In this document: positions 25,724 through 35,216 of the stretch, piece after piece | Layout of the letters: every line of letters begins with the position of its first letter | Numbering within the stretch: position 1 is the stretch's first letter | NCBI GenBank assembly: GCA_947447825.1 | Contig: CANFLL010000001.1 | Location: 1-64,000 of the forward strand | From: Chitinophagaceae bacterium | Lineage (GTDB): Bacteria; Bacteroidota; Bacteroidia; Chitinophagales; Chitinophagaceae | DNA: 64,000 nt | Direction of reading: 5' to 3' | Made by a program: the position numbers and the translations under genes | The notes under the pieces: model-generated | Database searches by the model: none | The model's input: the letters and a program-made list of their open reading frames with translations, nothing else | Told to the model about the DNA's origin: nothing

Positions 25724-27090
25724 AATTGTTTTTTAAAATATAAATCCCAAATTGTTTCAATCCTTTTAGCTAAATGATATGCTAATAATGGTGGCACCGC
25801 ATTTCCAATAATTTTATAAGCTTGTGATGGACTAACTAAAAAAGAACCCTTTCGTCCATATTTATTTTCAATTACAAAATCATAATCGGGTGGAAAGGTT
25901 TGTATCAATGCACATTCCCTGGGTGTCAATCTTCTTTCAGTTAAGCCAATCGAAAGTTCATCTTCTATTTTTCCTCCGTTCTCTTTAGAAAGTCTTCTAA
26001 ATTCTATATTACCATGATGCTCTGAACGAATGGTAGGGGCAATGCCTGATAATTTTATTTCTGTTTGTCCTTGACAATGACGACCCATGAATTTAGCCTT
26101 AGAATAGAACTTTTGTGATAAATCTTTTGTGTTCTCAGGTTCTTCTAAATTTTTGAATACATCCTTTAATTGAACTGGAGGTTTTAGATTGTCTCCTTTA
26201 ATTGTATAGGCATGTGTTGGCTGTGGGTATGGATTGTATTTTAGGGGTATGTTTTTTTGTAATAGTACAAATAATGCATTTTTTTTTAATGCTGATTTTT
26301 TTATGCCAATAAAAATAACCCTCTCTCTTGATTGAGGTACACCATAATCTGCGGAATGTAAAACCTGAGGATCCAATACTATGTATCCATCATCATTAGC
26401 CGACGAAAAGTCACTTTGGATAATTTCCTTTACATTAGAAAGATTTACAAGCCCTTTTACGTTTTCTGCAATGAATATATTAGGTTTGGTGATTTCGATA
26501 ACCTCTTTCATCCACATGTACAATTGCCCTCTTGTTTCAACCGTGGCAGCCTGATTTTCTACGAGTTTACCTTTATGATTTTTATGCGAGTTAAATCCAT
26601 TTCTTTTCCCTGCGATACTAAAATCCTGACATGGAAAACCACCAGTCACTATATCTACATCTTTTGGAAAAACGTTCACTCCATTGCGGTACATTTTAAC
26701 TAAATCCACAATGCTATCAGTATAAAAATTTTCTGCTTTTTGCCCTCTTTTTGAAAAATAATTTACCCAAGCATTTCTAGCATCAATGAAAATGTCATTT
26801 GCAAAAACAGTTTTGAATTTTGTTTTTTTCAATTGAATAAATCCATCATCTCCTTCCTTTTCTATAAGGTGTTGCGCCAAATCTTTATTTATTGACGAAG
26901 CCAAGACAGAGAATCCTCCCTCAAATCCCAGATCCATACCACCACATCCAGAAAATAATGAAAGTACATGTAAGACTTCAGTTTTAGTTTGTGGTATAAT
27001 TGGCTTTAATCTTGGTTCTTCTCTGTAAAACTGTATGTCTAGCTGCGGTTCTTCAACCAAGTTTATTGCTGTTTCATCTGTCAACATCAT
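25720..27090 (-). CDS. C5-cytosine DNA methyltransferase of R-M pair
   Basis: A 456-residue m5C methyltransferase. Motif I is LSLFSGCGGMDLGFEGGF (about 43-60). Catalytic motif IV is GGFPCQDFS with C154, and motif VI is ENVKGL. Motif VIII is QSRERVIFIGIK. A target-recognition stretch lies between there and RRLTPRECALIQTFPPDY (motif IX), and motif X is IGNAVPPLLAYHL. The spacing between motifs IV and VI is somewhat long (inserts with FFRNGV-like and NQAATVETRGQ text). It protects host DNA against the overlapping endonuclease gene and may mark self DNA. The pair lies between unrelated housekeeping genes, as for a horizontally acquired module. Confidence 0.93.
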   Translation of the reverse strand: MMLTDETAINLVEEPQLDIQFYREEPRLKPIIPQTKTEVLHVLSLFSGCGGMDLGFEGGFSVLASSINKDLAQHLIEKEGDDGFIQLKKTKFKTVFANDIFIDARNAWVNYFSKRGQKAENFYTDSIVDLVKMYRNGVNVFPKDVDIVTGGFPCQDFSIAGKRNGFNSHKNHKGKLVENQAATVETRGQLYMWMKEVIEITKPNIFIAENVKGLVNLSNVKEIIQSDFSSANDDGYIVLDPQVLHSADYGVPQSRERVIFIGIKKSALKKNALFVLLQKNIPLKYNPYPQPTHAYTIKGDNLKPPVQLKDVFKNLEEPENTKDLSQKFYSKAKFMGRHCQGQTEIKLSGIAPTIRSEHHGNIEFRRLSKENGGKIEDELSIGLTERRLTPRECALIQTFPPDYDFVIENKYGRKGSFLVSPSQAYKIIGNAVPPLLAYHLAKRIETIWDLYFKKQL

Positions 27091-27637
27091 TTAATTTTCT
27101 ATTTGTTAGTATTCTACAACAATTACCAATCTTTTTATGAAAGTAAAGATATGTTTCTTCTTTATACTGTTGACCAAATAGAAAAATCACTCCTTCTTAA
27201 TCCCCCCTCCAATAATAAATCTTCAAAGAATTGCGATACCTATAACTTTACTACTTCGGAGAAACAGTATGGCTTTAGAATGACTGTTTCTGCATAGCCT
27301 CACCTTCGTTAAAACCTTTCATTTTACAATTTATTGAGTAGTGCAGACTTTAAACTCGCTGGAGTTTAAAGTAAACTAGTTGGGATTTAAAGTAAACTCG
27401 CTGGGATTTAAATTAAACTCGCTGGGATTTAAAGTAAACTCATTGGAGTTTAAAGTAAACTCGCTGGAGTTTAAAGTAAACTCGTTGGGATTTAAATTAA
27501 ACTCGCTGGAGAATAGTTACTCAAGACTGCCATTTTAACCTATATAAACCCAATAGTATCATCACTAAATTATTTATTAGAAAGAATATTTATCAATCAC
27601 AAAAGCTTGCTTAGGTAAGTGGTTAAAACGTAGCAAT
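27091..27637. other. Spacer between divergent MTase and array-3 gene
   Basis: No gene is seen. The region carries the methyltransferase promoter side and array 3 (27334-27522), followed by about 115 bp of AT-rich leader for the next plus-strand gene. Confidence 0.7.
27334..27522. repeat. 21-nt periodic dyad array 3 (nine units)
   Basis: Seven clear units of 21 nt start at 27355, 27376, 27397, 27418, 27439, 27460 and 27481, with decayed units on both sides in register. The core is ACTCGCTGGAGTTTAAA in some units and CTCGCTGGGATTTAAA in others. At the first unit TTTAAACTC-GCTG-GAGTTTAAA is a perfect dyad (arms of 9). A second variable position alternates AAAGTAAA and AAATTAAA. Confidence 0.94.
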
Positions 27638-28339
27638 ATGAGAATATTAATCGAAAGTTCAGAAGAAAAGTTGGCTGTACAGATAAGAAAGTTTCGTAAT
27701 GGGTACTCTAGTGCCTATGCAGCACTTTTGAAAGTGCCAACCGATTTACTTGATAAGTTGGATAAAGGAAGTAACTATTTAGATTTTGTGCTGGAAATGC
27801 AGGGTAAAATTCATACTTCATCAACCACTTTTACTAGCTATAAAAATCTGGTATTGCATGGGAATGGTGCTGACATTTTGGGAGCATTGCCTGTGTTGCC
27901 TATTTACCCAACAGTGAAACCGCCTGTTTGTGAGGCAAATGTGGAAGGACTACTAAGGGAGATAGCCCAAGCATGTGTTAATTCTGGGAATCTAACTGAA
28001 GATATTGCCAAGGCATTGGGCCTTTTTGAAGACCCTGCTGTTGTTTTGCTGGAAAATGGAACACCAGCTCTTTTATTGAAATCGATGAGTGGGGGACATC
28101 CAATGTTGCATACTATTCTGAACAGATATGATGCTTTTGAAGTGTGGAAAGATTCGGGTAAAGGAGTTGGTTTTATTTTTCATAATGTAAGCACAGCCTC
28201 CGATTATAGTGATCAATCTGCACTGCCGGCATTGGGTGTTGAGGAAATTTGGAAATATAAAATCATCTTTCGTTACCAAAACTTACAGATTGGTCATTGG
28301 AGTACAACCATCTCTGTGTTGGTGAAAGGAAACGTGTAG
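27638..28339 (+). CDS. Unknown Bacteroidota protein
   Basis: A 233-residue soluble protein without signal peptide. The first half (about 1-110) is helical; the second (about 130-233) has strands ending in a FN3-like pattern (GKGVGFIFHNVSTASDYSD, WKYKIIFRYQNLQIGHWSTT). The combination of a SGGHPxLH motif, a DAFEVWKDSGKG segment and the WSTTISVLV end recurs in Bacteroidota hypotheticals as I remember them. The function is unknown. It lies 115 bp after array 3 and is followed by a terminator, so it is a single-gene unit. Confidence 0.8.
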   Translation: MRILIESSEEKLAVQIRKFRNGYSSAYAALLKVPTDLLDKLDKGSNYLDFVLEMQGKIHTSSTTFTSYKNLVLHGNGADILGALPVLPIYPTVKPPVCEANVEGLLREIAQACVNSGNLTEDIAKALGLFEDPAVVLLENGTPALLLKSMSGGHPMLHTILNRYDAFEVWKDSGKGVGFIFHNVSTASDYSDQSALPALGVEEIWKYKIIFRYQNLQIGHWSTTISVLVKGNV

Positions 28340-28759
28340 AACTTAACTTAGTCGTAAGTTGGTAGTTGGGGCATAAAAAGTCAAGATTTGTAATTCAAGC
28401 GTTTAGCGAAGTAGACTTATGGAAATAAAAGAGAGGCAGTTGAGAAGTTTTATCTTCCTAACTGCCCCTTTTTATACAATCCACCTAATTTACACTTTTC
28501 ACTTCATATTTCATTCATTGACCTATATGTTTATGGCATGTGGTGATTAAACCCATTTCGCTTTTAGAAATAAAAGTATTATTATATAATCTGATTAGCT
28601 TTATTATGAATAATTTCAGGCTAATAATGATGAATCCTGTTTAAAAAACTATAAGTTCGCAAAATAAAGTTTGTAGATAAAAACTCATTCTAGTATTTTC
28701 GCCTTGTCTATATACTTCATAGGATACTTTATTAATTATCATTTATCAACATAAATTAG
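28340..28759. other. Spacer before the reductase gene
   Basis: No gene is seen. It contains a terminator (28435-28473) and, near 28694-28701, TATTTTCG (one base from TAnnTTTG), a candidate promoter for the reductase. Confidence 0.6.
28435..28473 (+). terminator. Rho-independent terminator
   Basis: GGCAGTT and AACTGCC pair and the stem continues as GAAG/CTTC after a mismatch, with a TTTTAT loop; five T follow. Confidence 0.8.
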
Positions 28760-30865
28760 ATGCAAAGCTTTCGCACCGAGTTAGAAAACCCATTAGTAGA
28801 AAGGGATATAATAGAATTAGAACAAAAGATTAGGGCTTTTCGTGAAGGAAAAATTCCTGATGAAAAGTTCCGTAGCCTTCGTTTGGCACGTGGCGTTTAT
28901 GGCCAACGTCAACAAGGGGTTCAGATGGTGAGAATCAAATTGCCTTATGGCAAAATGTCCTTTGCACAATGGAAACGCATATCTGACGTTTCTGATGAAT
29001 TTTCCACGGGAAACCTTCACCTAACCACTAGGCAAGATGTTCAAATTCACTACGTAAGCCTAGAGCGTACGCCAGAATTGTGGAGCTTGCTAGAGGAAGA
29101 AAGCATCACGATGCGTGAAGCTTGTGGTAACACTGTTCGTAATGTTACAGGTTCTGATATTGCTGGTGTTGATCCAGAAGAACCATTCGATATTACCCCT
29201 TATGCTCATGCTATTTTCGAGTATTTCTTGCGTAAACCTTTTGGGCAAGAATTAGGTCGTAAATTTAAGATAGCTGTTTCTAGCAGCGAAAAAGATACTG
29301 CACTAGTTTTTATGCACGATTTGGGTGCAATCCCTCGCATTAAAGTGATTGATGGAAAAGAGGTTCGTGGATTTAAAGTGGTTGTAGGTGGCGGTTTGGG
29401 TGCACAACCTTTCCTTGCCCATACCACTCACGAGTTTTTGGAGGAAGATTTATTAATCCCTTACATAGAGGCTGTTATCCGTGTGTTCGACAGAAATGGT
29501 GAGCGCAATAGCCGTCATAAGGCTCGTATCAAATTTTTGATTAATCAAATTGGAATCGACGCTTTCAATGAATTAGTAGCTGCCGAACAAAAAGCTGTAA
29601 GTATTAAAACTTACAAAGTTGATACTAGTCGTCATTCCGAAAGTGCATTGCCTACTGCAAGCTTTACACCTACGGATGTTCAAATTAAGAATCCTTTGGC
29701 TTTTGAACTTTGGAAAACAACCAACGTGCAAGAGCAAAAACAAAAGGGATATTATTTAGCCTTTGTTCGTGTGCCAAATGGTAACATTAGTTCTGATGTT
29801 AGTCGTAGATTGATAGAGAAATTGCAACCAGTTATTGCTGATGATATTCGTGTTACAATCACTCAAAACTTGCAGTTCCGTTACATCAAGCCAGAACATC
29901 TGGAATATGTGTATAGCGTATTGGAAGCTGAAAATTTAGTTTCTCCTGGTTATGGTAGTGCTGCGGATATTGTTTCTTGCCCAGGAACTGATACTTGCAA
30001 CCTTGGTATTTCTAATAGTACTAGCCTAGCGGTTGTTTTGTCTGCTGTAATTGAAGATGAATATCCTGAGTTTTTATTAAATAAAGACATCGCAATCCGT
30101 ATTAGTGGTTGTATGAATTCTTGTGGTCAGCATGGCATTGGTACGATAGGCTTCCATGGTAGCTCTCTTAAAGTAAAAGATAAAGTGGTACCAGCCGTTC
30201 AGGTTTTGATAGGTGGTGGTAACTTAGGAAGTGGAGATGGACGTGTGGCTAATAAGGTATTGAAAGTGCCTAGTAAGCGTGCACCAGAAGTGGTTCGTTA
30301 TGTGCTTAATGACTTCAAAGCAAACAAGCAAGCCGAAGAAACATTGCTAGCATATACTTTCAGAGTAGGAGAGAGATATTTTTATGATTTATTGAAACCA
30401 ATAACCAATACTGCCACCCTTGAAGCTGATGAATACATCGATTGGGGTAAAGTGGAAACTTTTGCTACTGCCATTGGAGTAGGAGAGTGTGCGGGTGTAA
30501 TGATAGATTTAGTTTCTACTTTAATTTTTGAAGCAGAAGAAAAGATAGATTTAGCAGATTCGAGCATTGCTAATCATGCTTATGCTGATAGCATCTATTT
30601 TGCTTATGCAGGATTCATCAATACGGCTAAAGCATTATTGTTAAACCATCAAGTACAGTGCAATACGCAAACAGCTATATTGAAAGACTTTGATGCTAAT
30701 TTTACTGCCAAAGGATTATATAGCGGTGCAGAAAGCTTTACAGAGCTTGTGTTGCAAATTAACAAAAACGAACCTAGTGCAGAGTTTGCTGCCGCTTACT
30801 TACAACAAGCTAAAGCTTTTGTAGAATATGCTAAGGCATATAAGGAAGAAGCTGTAACTGCATAA
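28760..30865 (+). CDS. Nitrite/sulfite reductase with extra C-terminal domain
   Basis: A 701-residue siroheme/4Fe-4S reductase. The two ferredoxin-like half-domains contain GNLHLTTRQDVQIHYV and RVTITQNLQFRYI. Cluster cysteines are in SCPGTDTCNLGIS (about residues 407 and 413) and SGCMNSCGQHGIGTIGFHG (about 451 and 455). Such enzymes make sulfide from sulfite or ammonia from nitrite with ferredoxin. Residues about 560-700 are an added helical domain (YFAYAGFINTAKALLL, then AEFAAAYLQQAKAFVEYAKA) resembling a HEPN domain fused to reductases in some Bacteroidota. No cysteine or nitrate gene is adjacent, so the substrate remains open. Confidence 0.92.
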   Translation: MQSFRTELENPLVERDIIELEQKIRAFREGKIPDEKFRSLRLARGVYGQRQQGVQMVRIKLPYGKMSFAQWKRISDVSDEFSTGNLHLTTRQDVQIHYVSLERTPELWSLLEEESITMREACGNTVRNVTGSDIAGVDPEEPFDITPYAHAIFEYFLRKPFGQELGRKFKIAVSSSEKDTALVFMHDLGAIPRIKVIDGKEVRGFKVVVGGGLGAQPFLAHTTHEFLEEDLLIPYIEAVIRVFDRNGERNSRHKARIKFLINQIGIDAFNELVAAEQKAVSIKTYKVDTSRHSESALPTASFTPTDVQIKNPLAFELWKTTNVQEQKQKGYYLAFVRVPNGNISSDVSRRLIEKLQPVIADDIRVTITQNLQFRYIKPEHLEYVYSVLEAENLVSPGYGSAADIVSCPGTDTCNLGISNSTSLAVVLSAVIEDEYPEFLLNKDIAIRISGCMNSCGQHGIGTIGFHGSSLKVKDKVVPAVQVLIGGGNLGSGDGRVANKVLKVPSKRAPEVVRYVLNDFKANKQAEETLLAYTFRVGERYFYDLLKPITNTATLEADEYIDWGKVETFATAIGVGECAGVMIDLVSTLIFEAEEKIDLADSSIANHAYADSIYFAYAGFINTAKALLLNHQVQCNTQTAILKDFDANFTAKGLYSGAESFTELVLQINKNEPSAEFAAAYLQQAKAFVEYAKAYKEEAVTA

Positions 30866-30883
30866 TTCTTTTTTTATACTAAA

Positions 30884-30927
30884 AAAGGGTTGTTTCAAAA
30901 GTAAAAACTTGAGGCAGCCCTTTTTTT
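30884..30927 (+). terminator. Rho-independent terminator
   Basis: GGGTTGTTTCAA pairs with TTGAGGCAGCCC using G-T wobbles; loop of 10 nt, then seven T. Confidence 0.85.
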
Positions 30928-31074
30928 GTTTCATAAACTACTCTTTACACTTTTACTAATACTATTTTTAAGTCACTCATATTTTGTGGATAGGAGAAAA
31001 TGCTAATGCTAGTAAGTGTCATTTGTTTATAAATTCTTTCTAAAATATCCTATAAATCTTGGTTCTTTGCACCC

Positions 31075-32133
31075 ATGTATAAGCTTTTACGATCTATTCT
31101 GTTCCGATTTAATACCGAGTCAGTACATCACTTTAGCATGGGTTGTTTATCAGTAGTTTGTAAAGTTGGTTTCTTACGAAAACTATTGTCGGCTCAGTTC
31201 ACTCATAAACATCCTTCTTTACACAAAGAACTCTTTGGGTTGAAGTTTTCAAATCCAGTTGGACTAGGTGCAGGCTTTGATAAAAATGCGCTTTACCTCA
31301 CCGAATTGCAAGCTTTAGGCTTTGGTTTTGTTGAAATAGGAACTGTTACCCCTCGCCCACAAGCTGGTAATGACATGCCCCGCCTATTTCGTTTGCCACA
31401 AGACAAAGCCCTCATAAACAGAATGGGCTTTAACAATGATGGTGTTGAAGTAATTGCGAAACGGCTTAAAGTGTGGAAGAATAATTTGCCGTCAACCGTT
31501 GAACAGATTGTTATTGGTGGAAATATTGGCAAAAACAAGGTAACTCCCAATGAAGATGCTTGGAAAGATTATGAAATCTGTTTTAATGCATTATTTGATG
31601 TAGTAGATTATTTTGTGGTTAATGTGAGCAGCCCGAATACGCCCGGACTTCGTGAATTGCAAGAAAAAGATGCGTTACATAAAATTTTATCTAATCTTCA
31701 AACTATCAATCAAAACAAGCCTAAATCGAAGCCTCTATTACTAAAAATTGCACCAGACCTTACTAATGAACAACTAGACGACATTGTTAGCCTTGCTCTT
31801 GAAGTGAAGCTTGATGGGCTAGTAGCAACTAACACGACCATCAGCCGGGAAGGATTAAAAACTACTTCTTCTTTAGTTGCTTCCATCGGGTTAGGTGGTT
31901 TAAGCGGAAAACCAGTTCAAAAACGTAGTACAGAAGTGGTTGCTTATCTCGCAAAACAATTACAAGGGTGCATTCCAATAATAGCAAGTGGTGGCATATT
32001 TACGGGTAGTGATGCTAAAGAAAAACTTGCGGCAGGAGCATCATTGGTTCAGGTATGGACGGGCTTTGTTTATGAAGGACCCGCTATTGCTAAACGAATA
32101 TGTGTTGAGTTGAAAGTTAAAAGTTTAGAGTAG
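31075..32133 (+). CDS. pyrD: Dihydroorotate dehydrogenase (quinone), class 2
   Basis: A 352-residue FMN enzyme that oxidises dihydroorotate to orotate in pyrimidine synthesis, on the inner membrane face. The N-terminal helix region (about 1-45, LLRSILFRFNTESVHHFSMG) is the quinone-binding extension of class 2. It is followed by GLKFSNPVGLGAGFDKNA, the VNVSSPNTPGLRELQ loop holding the catalytic Ser, and FMN contacts TNTTISREG, GLSGKPV and IASGGIFTGSDA. A terminator follows. The ATG lies directly after a weak box CTTTGCACCC, so the leader may be short. Confidence 0.96.
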   Translation: MYKLLRSILFRFNTESVHHFSMGCLSVVCKVGFLRKLLSAQFTHKHPSLHKELFGLKFSNPVGLGAGFDKNALYLTELQALGFGFVEIGTVTPRPQAGNDMPRLFRLPQDKALINRMGFNNDGVEVIAKRLKVWKNNLPSTVEQIVIGGNIGKNKVTPNEDAWKDYEICFNALFDVVDYFVVNVSSPNTPGLRELQEKDALHKILSNLQTINQNKPKSKPLLLKIAPDLTNEQLDDIVSLALEVKLDGLVATNTTISREGLKTTSSLVASIGLGGLSGKPVQKRSTEVVAYLAKQLQGCIPIIASGGIFTGSDAKEKLAAGASLVQVWTGFVYEGPAIAKRICVELKVKSLE

Positions 32134-32140
32134 AACTATT

Positions 32141-32181
32141 AAAGGCATGTAGAATAATTATTATTTCTAGATGCCTTTTTT
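32141..32181 (+). terminator. Rho-independent terminator after pyrD
   Basis: AAAGGCAT and ATGCCTTT pair; after a G-G mismatch TAGAA/TTCTA continues the stem; seven T on the 3' side. Confidence 0.8.
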
Positions 32182-32393
32182 AATATCATACTATTCAATA
32201 ATGCTTACAGTCAATCTTTGTACTACTGAAATAAAAATCCTTTCATAATTTTTTAGTTACTTCTCAACCAAAACATAATAGGAGGTTGCTAATCATACCA
32301 TTCATTTAAGTGGCTAAAGTGTCAGAAAGTTATTCACATCTTTGTTGTCAAATAAGCACAATGATACAAGAACGTTTGGCACTAATTGAAGAA

Positions 32394-32801
32394 ATGATGA
32401 GCTTGAAAGTAATGATAGTAGATGATGACCCCATTTTTGTTATGCTAAACAAACTTAGGGTAAAGACAAGTAATCTTGCGGAAAACCCTTTGTCGTACAC
32501 CAATGGCAAGGCAGCTTTTGAGGCCATGATTAATGATAAGGAAGTGGATGACTCCTACCTAATATTTCTAGACATTAATATGCCTATAATGGATGGTTGG
32601 GATTTGTTGAATGCCATTCAGGGAACACCTATTGCTGATAGAATATTTGTGGTATTGGTTACTTCATCGATAGATGGCAGAGAAAAACTGAAGGCTAAAG
32701 ATTACCCACAAGTGATTGGCTTTTACGAAAAAGCAATCGACTTAAATACTTGTAAGGAGATAAGGGCAAATCCTGCCATCTCACACTTTTATCTTAATTA
32801 A
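32394..32801 (+). CDS. Single-domain response regulator
   Basis: A receiver-only protein of 135 residues if started at MMSLKVMIVDDDPIF (M1 or M2, 32394 or 32397). A GTG at 32310 or ATG at 32361 would add 28 or 11 residues with no receiver similarity. Acidic D10-D12, phospho-acceptor D60 in IFLDINMPIMDGW, T/S in LVTSSIDGRE and the Lys in GFYEKAIDL are all present. No output domain follows, so it is probably a phosphorelay or protein-protein regulator of the CheY/Spo0F type. It ends 8 bp inside the convergent ispF gene. No kinase is adjacent. Confidence 0.85.
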   Translation: MMSLKVMIVDDDPIFVMLNKLRVKTSNLAENPLSYTNGKAAFEAMINDKEVDDSYLIFLDINMPIMDGWDLLNAIQGTPIADRIFVVLVTSSIDGREKLKAKDYPQVIGFYEKAIDLNTCKEIRANPAISHFYLN

Positions 32802-33270
32802 TTTTTTGGAGCAATGCAGTTGCATAAGCTATCAACCCTTCCTCACGTCCTACAAAACCCATATTCTCGGTTGTAGTTGCCTTAATGGATATGTCCTTAA
32901 TAGTTATGTTTAGTATGCTAGCAATTGCTTCCTGCATAGCTGGAATATGAGGCTTAATCTTAGGTGCTTGCAAACACAAAGTAGTGTCAATGTTTATTAC
33001 CCCATAACCTTCATTTGTAATCAGGTCATAAGTACGTTTCAACAGTATTTTACTGTCAATATTTTTAAATTCATTGGAGGTATCTGGAAAGTGAACACCG
33101 ATATCTCCCAAACATAGTGCACCTAGCAAGGCATCACATATTGCATGTAGCAACACATCCGCATCGCTGTGTCCTAATGCGCCTTTTGTGTGGGGAATTT
33201 TGATGCCACCAATCCACAAATCACGTCCTTCAACTAATTGATGAAAATCTACTCCTGAACCTATTCTCAT
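32794..33270 (-). CDS. ispF: 2-C-methyl-D-erythritol 2,4-cyclodiphosphate synthase
   Basis: A 158-residue IspF of the non-mevalonate isoprenoid pathway, with the start set at MRIGSGVDFHQL. Upstream in-frame codons to 33333 are translated from the 'cacaaag' spacer repeat and are not protein. Zn ligands D8 and H10 (VDFH) and the later H of GHSDADVLLH are present, with the LGDIGVHFPDT loop, and KATTTENMGFVGREEG at the C-terminal end. The 3' end overlaps the response regulator gene by 8 bp. The gene provides precursors used by uppS elsewhere in this window. Confidence 0.96.
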   Translation of the reverse strand: MRIGSGVDFHQLVEGRDLWIGGIKIPHTKGALGHSDADVLLHAICDALLGALCLGDIGVHFPDTSNEFKNIDSKILLKRTYDLITNEGYGVINIDTTLCLQAPKIKPHIPAMQEAIASILNITIKDISIKATTTENMGFVGREEGLIAYATALLQKIN

Positions 33271-33290
33271 GATATAATATATTAAAAAAA

Positions 33291-33422
33291 TTAACCACAA
33301 AAAACACAAAGGAAGAAACCACAAGGAACACAAATATTATTGTGATACTACACTTATTTATAAGAAGTTTTCCTACAAACCTTTGTGTTCCTTGTGCAAA
33401 CCTTAGTGATCTTTGTGGTTAA
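33291..33422. repeat. Imperfect inverted repeat of 'cacaaag' words
   Basis: TTAACCACAAA and ACACAAAGG-type words on the left and their complements (CCTTTGTGTTCC, CTTTGTGGTTAA) on the right form a long interrupted stem of about 40 nt per arm. The vocabulary matches intergenic elements seen in many bacterial genomes. It lies between ispF and porV. Confidence 0.82.
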
Positions 33423-33442
33423 GTTTTTGTTTATTGAAAAAA

Positions 33443-34630
33443 TTAATTTGGATCTGTTGCTGGTGAAACGGTGTTGTCGGAACCACCATTCAAATCGAAG
33501 GTTACTCCAAACCTTAGTGTATTAGATAATGGATTTTGGTTGATGCCACTTCCTCCAGATGGAACCAAATAGGATAAATCGATGTTCACGATATTATATT
33601 TTAAACCAGCCCCAAAGGTTAAATATTTTAAGTTTCCTTGGCTTGCATCTTCATAATGATAACCTGTTCTTAAAAAGAATTGATCTGCATAGCAATACTC
33701 TATACCCAATGACCCTTGCAACAATTGAAGTTGGTTACCACCTTTAAATGATTTAAAATAACTACTAATAACACTTTGCGTACGGTAAGCTAAAGAATCA
33801 GCACTGTAAGCAGATGCATCTCCATTAGATACAGGGGCTGCTGGAACCAATAGTTTATTTACATCCAAAGAAAAAGAAATTCTGTTGCTTTCATTGGGTA
33901 CTGAAGTATAGGAAATACCTGCGCCTAAATTAGCTGGAATATAGTCTTTATTACGAGCATCATTTGTGTAGCCAATCTTAGCTCCTAGGTTTGATAGCGC
34001 AACTCCCCAACTGATACCTTCGCCGTTTTCGCCTGGTGCATTTTTAAATAGCGATATATCTCCTGCAACAGAGGTACCTGTTTTATAAACCACACCATTA
34101 CTACTAGCACCATTAGCAAGACTACTGCTAATGTATCGAAGGCTAACCCCTAAACCAAGTTTCTCCCCCAACTTACGAGTATAGCCAAAATCGAATCCTA
34201 ATTCGTAAGGATTGTATGAATTTAAATTGTCACCATTTTCGTTTGTAAATTGAATATTACCTAAACTAAAATAGCGTATTGATGCCGCAATAGCATTGAT
34301 GCCATCAATTTTGTGATAACCAGCGGCACTCAAAAAATATACGTCATTAAGCCCTAAAGCATGCAACCAAGGGGTATAGGTGGCGCCAACAGAATTGTCA
34401 TTCTTAGTGAAAGGAATTTTTGCTAGGTTCCAGAAGTTGGAATTCGCATCTGGTGTGGTGGCAACACCTACATCACCCATACCACCAGCACGAGCATCGG
34501 GCGTAATGCGTAAAAAAGGAACGGCGGTAGTAACGATGTTGATTTTGCTTGCATCTTGTGCATTAACACAACCAACAATACCAACAACCAATAATAATAG
34601 AGACAAACGCTTAACTGATGATTTTTTCAT
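33443..34630 (-). CDS. porV: T9SS outer-membrane protein PorV (LptO)
   Basis: A 395-residue barrel of the FadL-like PorV family, which carries T9SS cargo from the translocon to the PorU sortase. It has a signal peptide (about 1-24, MKKSSVKRLSLLLLVVGIVG) and the diagnostic FLRITPDARAGGMGDVGVAT followed by WNLAKIPFT, YTPWLHALGLNDVYFLSAAG, and the barrel end LRFGVTFDL. A short acidic tail (GGSDNTVSPATDPN) follows. It fits the many T9SS sorting domains in this window. PorU, which often sits directly upstream of porV in this phylum, is absent: 1.2 kb of gene-free DNA with array 4 precedes it. Confidence 0.95.
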   Translation of the reverse strand: MKKSSVKRLSLLLLVVGIVGCVNAQDASKINIVTTAVPFLRITPDARAGGMGDVGVATTPDANSNFWNLAKIPFTKNDNSVGATYTPWLHALGLNDVYFLSAAGYHKIDGINAIAASIRYFSLGNIQFTNENGDNLNSYNPYELGFDFGYTRKLGEKLGLGVSLRYISSSLANGASSNGVVYKTGTSVAGDISLFKNAPGENGEGISWGVALSNLGAKIGYTNDARNKDYIPANLGAGISYTSVPNESNRISFSLDVNKLLVPAAPVSNGDASAYSADSLAYRTQSVISSYFKSFKGGNQLQLLQGSLGIEYCYADQFFLRTGYHYEDASQGNLKYLTFGAGLKYNIVNIDLSYLVPSGGSGINQNPLSNTLRFGVTFDLNGGSDNTVSPATDPN

Positions 34631-35216
34631 CTAATTGATTAAATTTAAAGTTCTGCAAATAAAGTAAAGAAAACTACAATTTAGTTAAAAACGATTTCAA
34701 TAATGTAGTTACGCGTAGAGTTGTATTCTATAATCAGTAAGTTGTAAGAAGAATTTATATGGTGATTACTTTTTTCACCGATGCAATGATACAGCAATTG
34801 TTTTTAATTTTTTATCAGAAACAGGAACTTTTATGTTTGATTATATATTTTAACCAAGATTTTGCAATAAAATATTGAGTAACTATTCACGTGTATATGA
34901 ACAACAAAAACCACTTAGGATGTCACAAAGAACACAAGGATTTGTTGTTCTCGGTGTTCTATCCTATAGCTTTCTTTTGTATAGAATTTAATTAAAACGA
35001 TTTGCCTCTATTAGCACTGATAAAAAACGAATCTCTTTTATTGGCTTTAACATTACCATCAGCAGTAATTTTTTTTACATAAGTTATATAAATAGAAAAT
35101 AGGGGGGACACTAATTTCAGACTTTGCAATGAATTTGGCGTGCTTATGATTAAAATGCCCACTGATTAATAACAATCTTTATACTGATTACTGGTCGGTT
35201 TAGGTTATTATACCCC

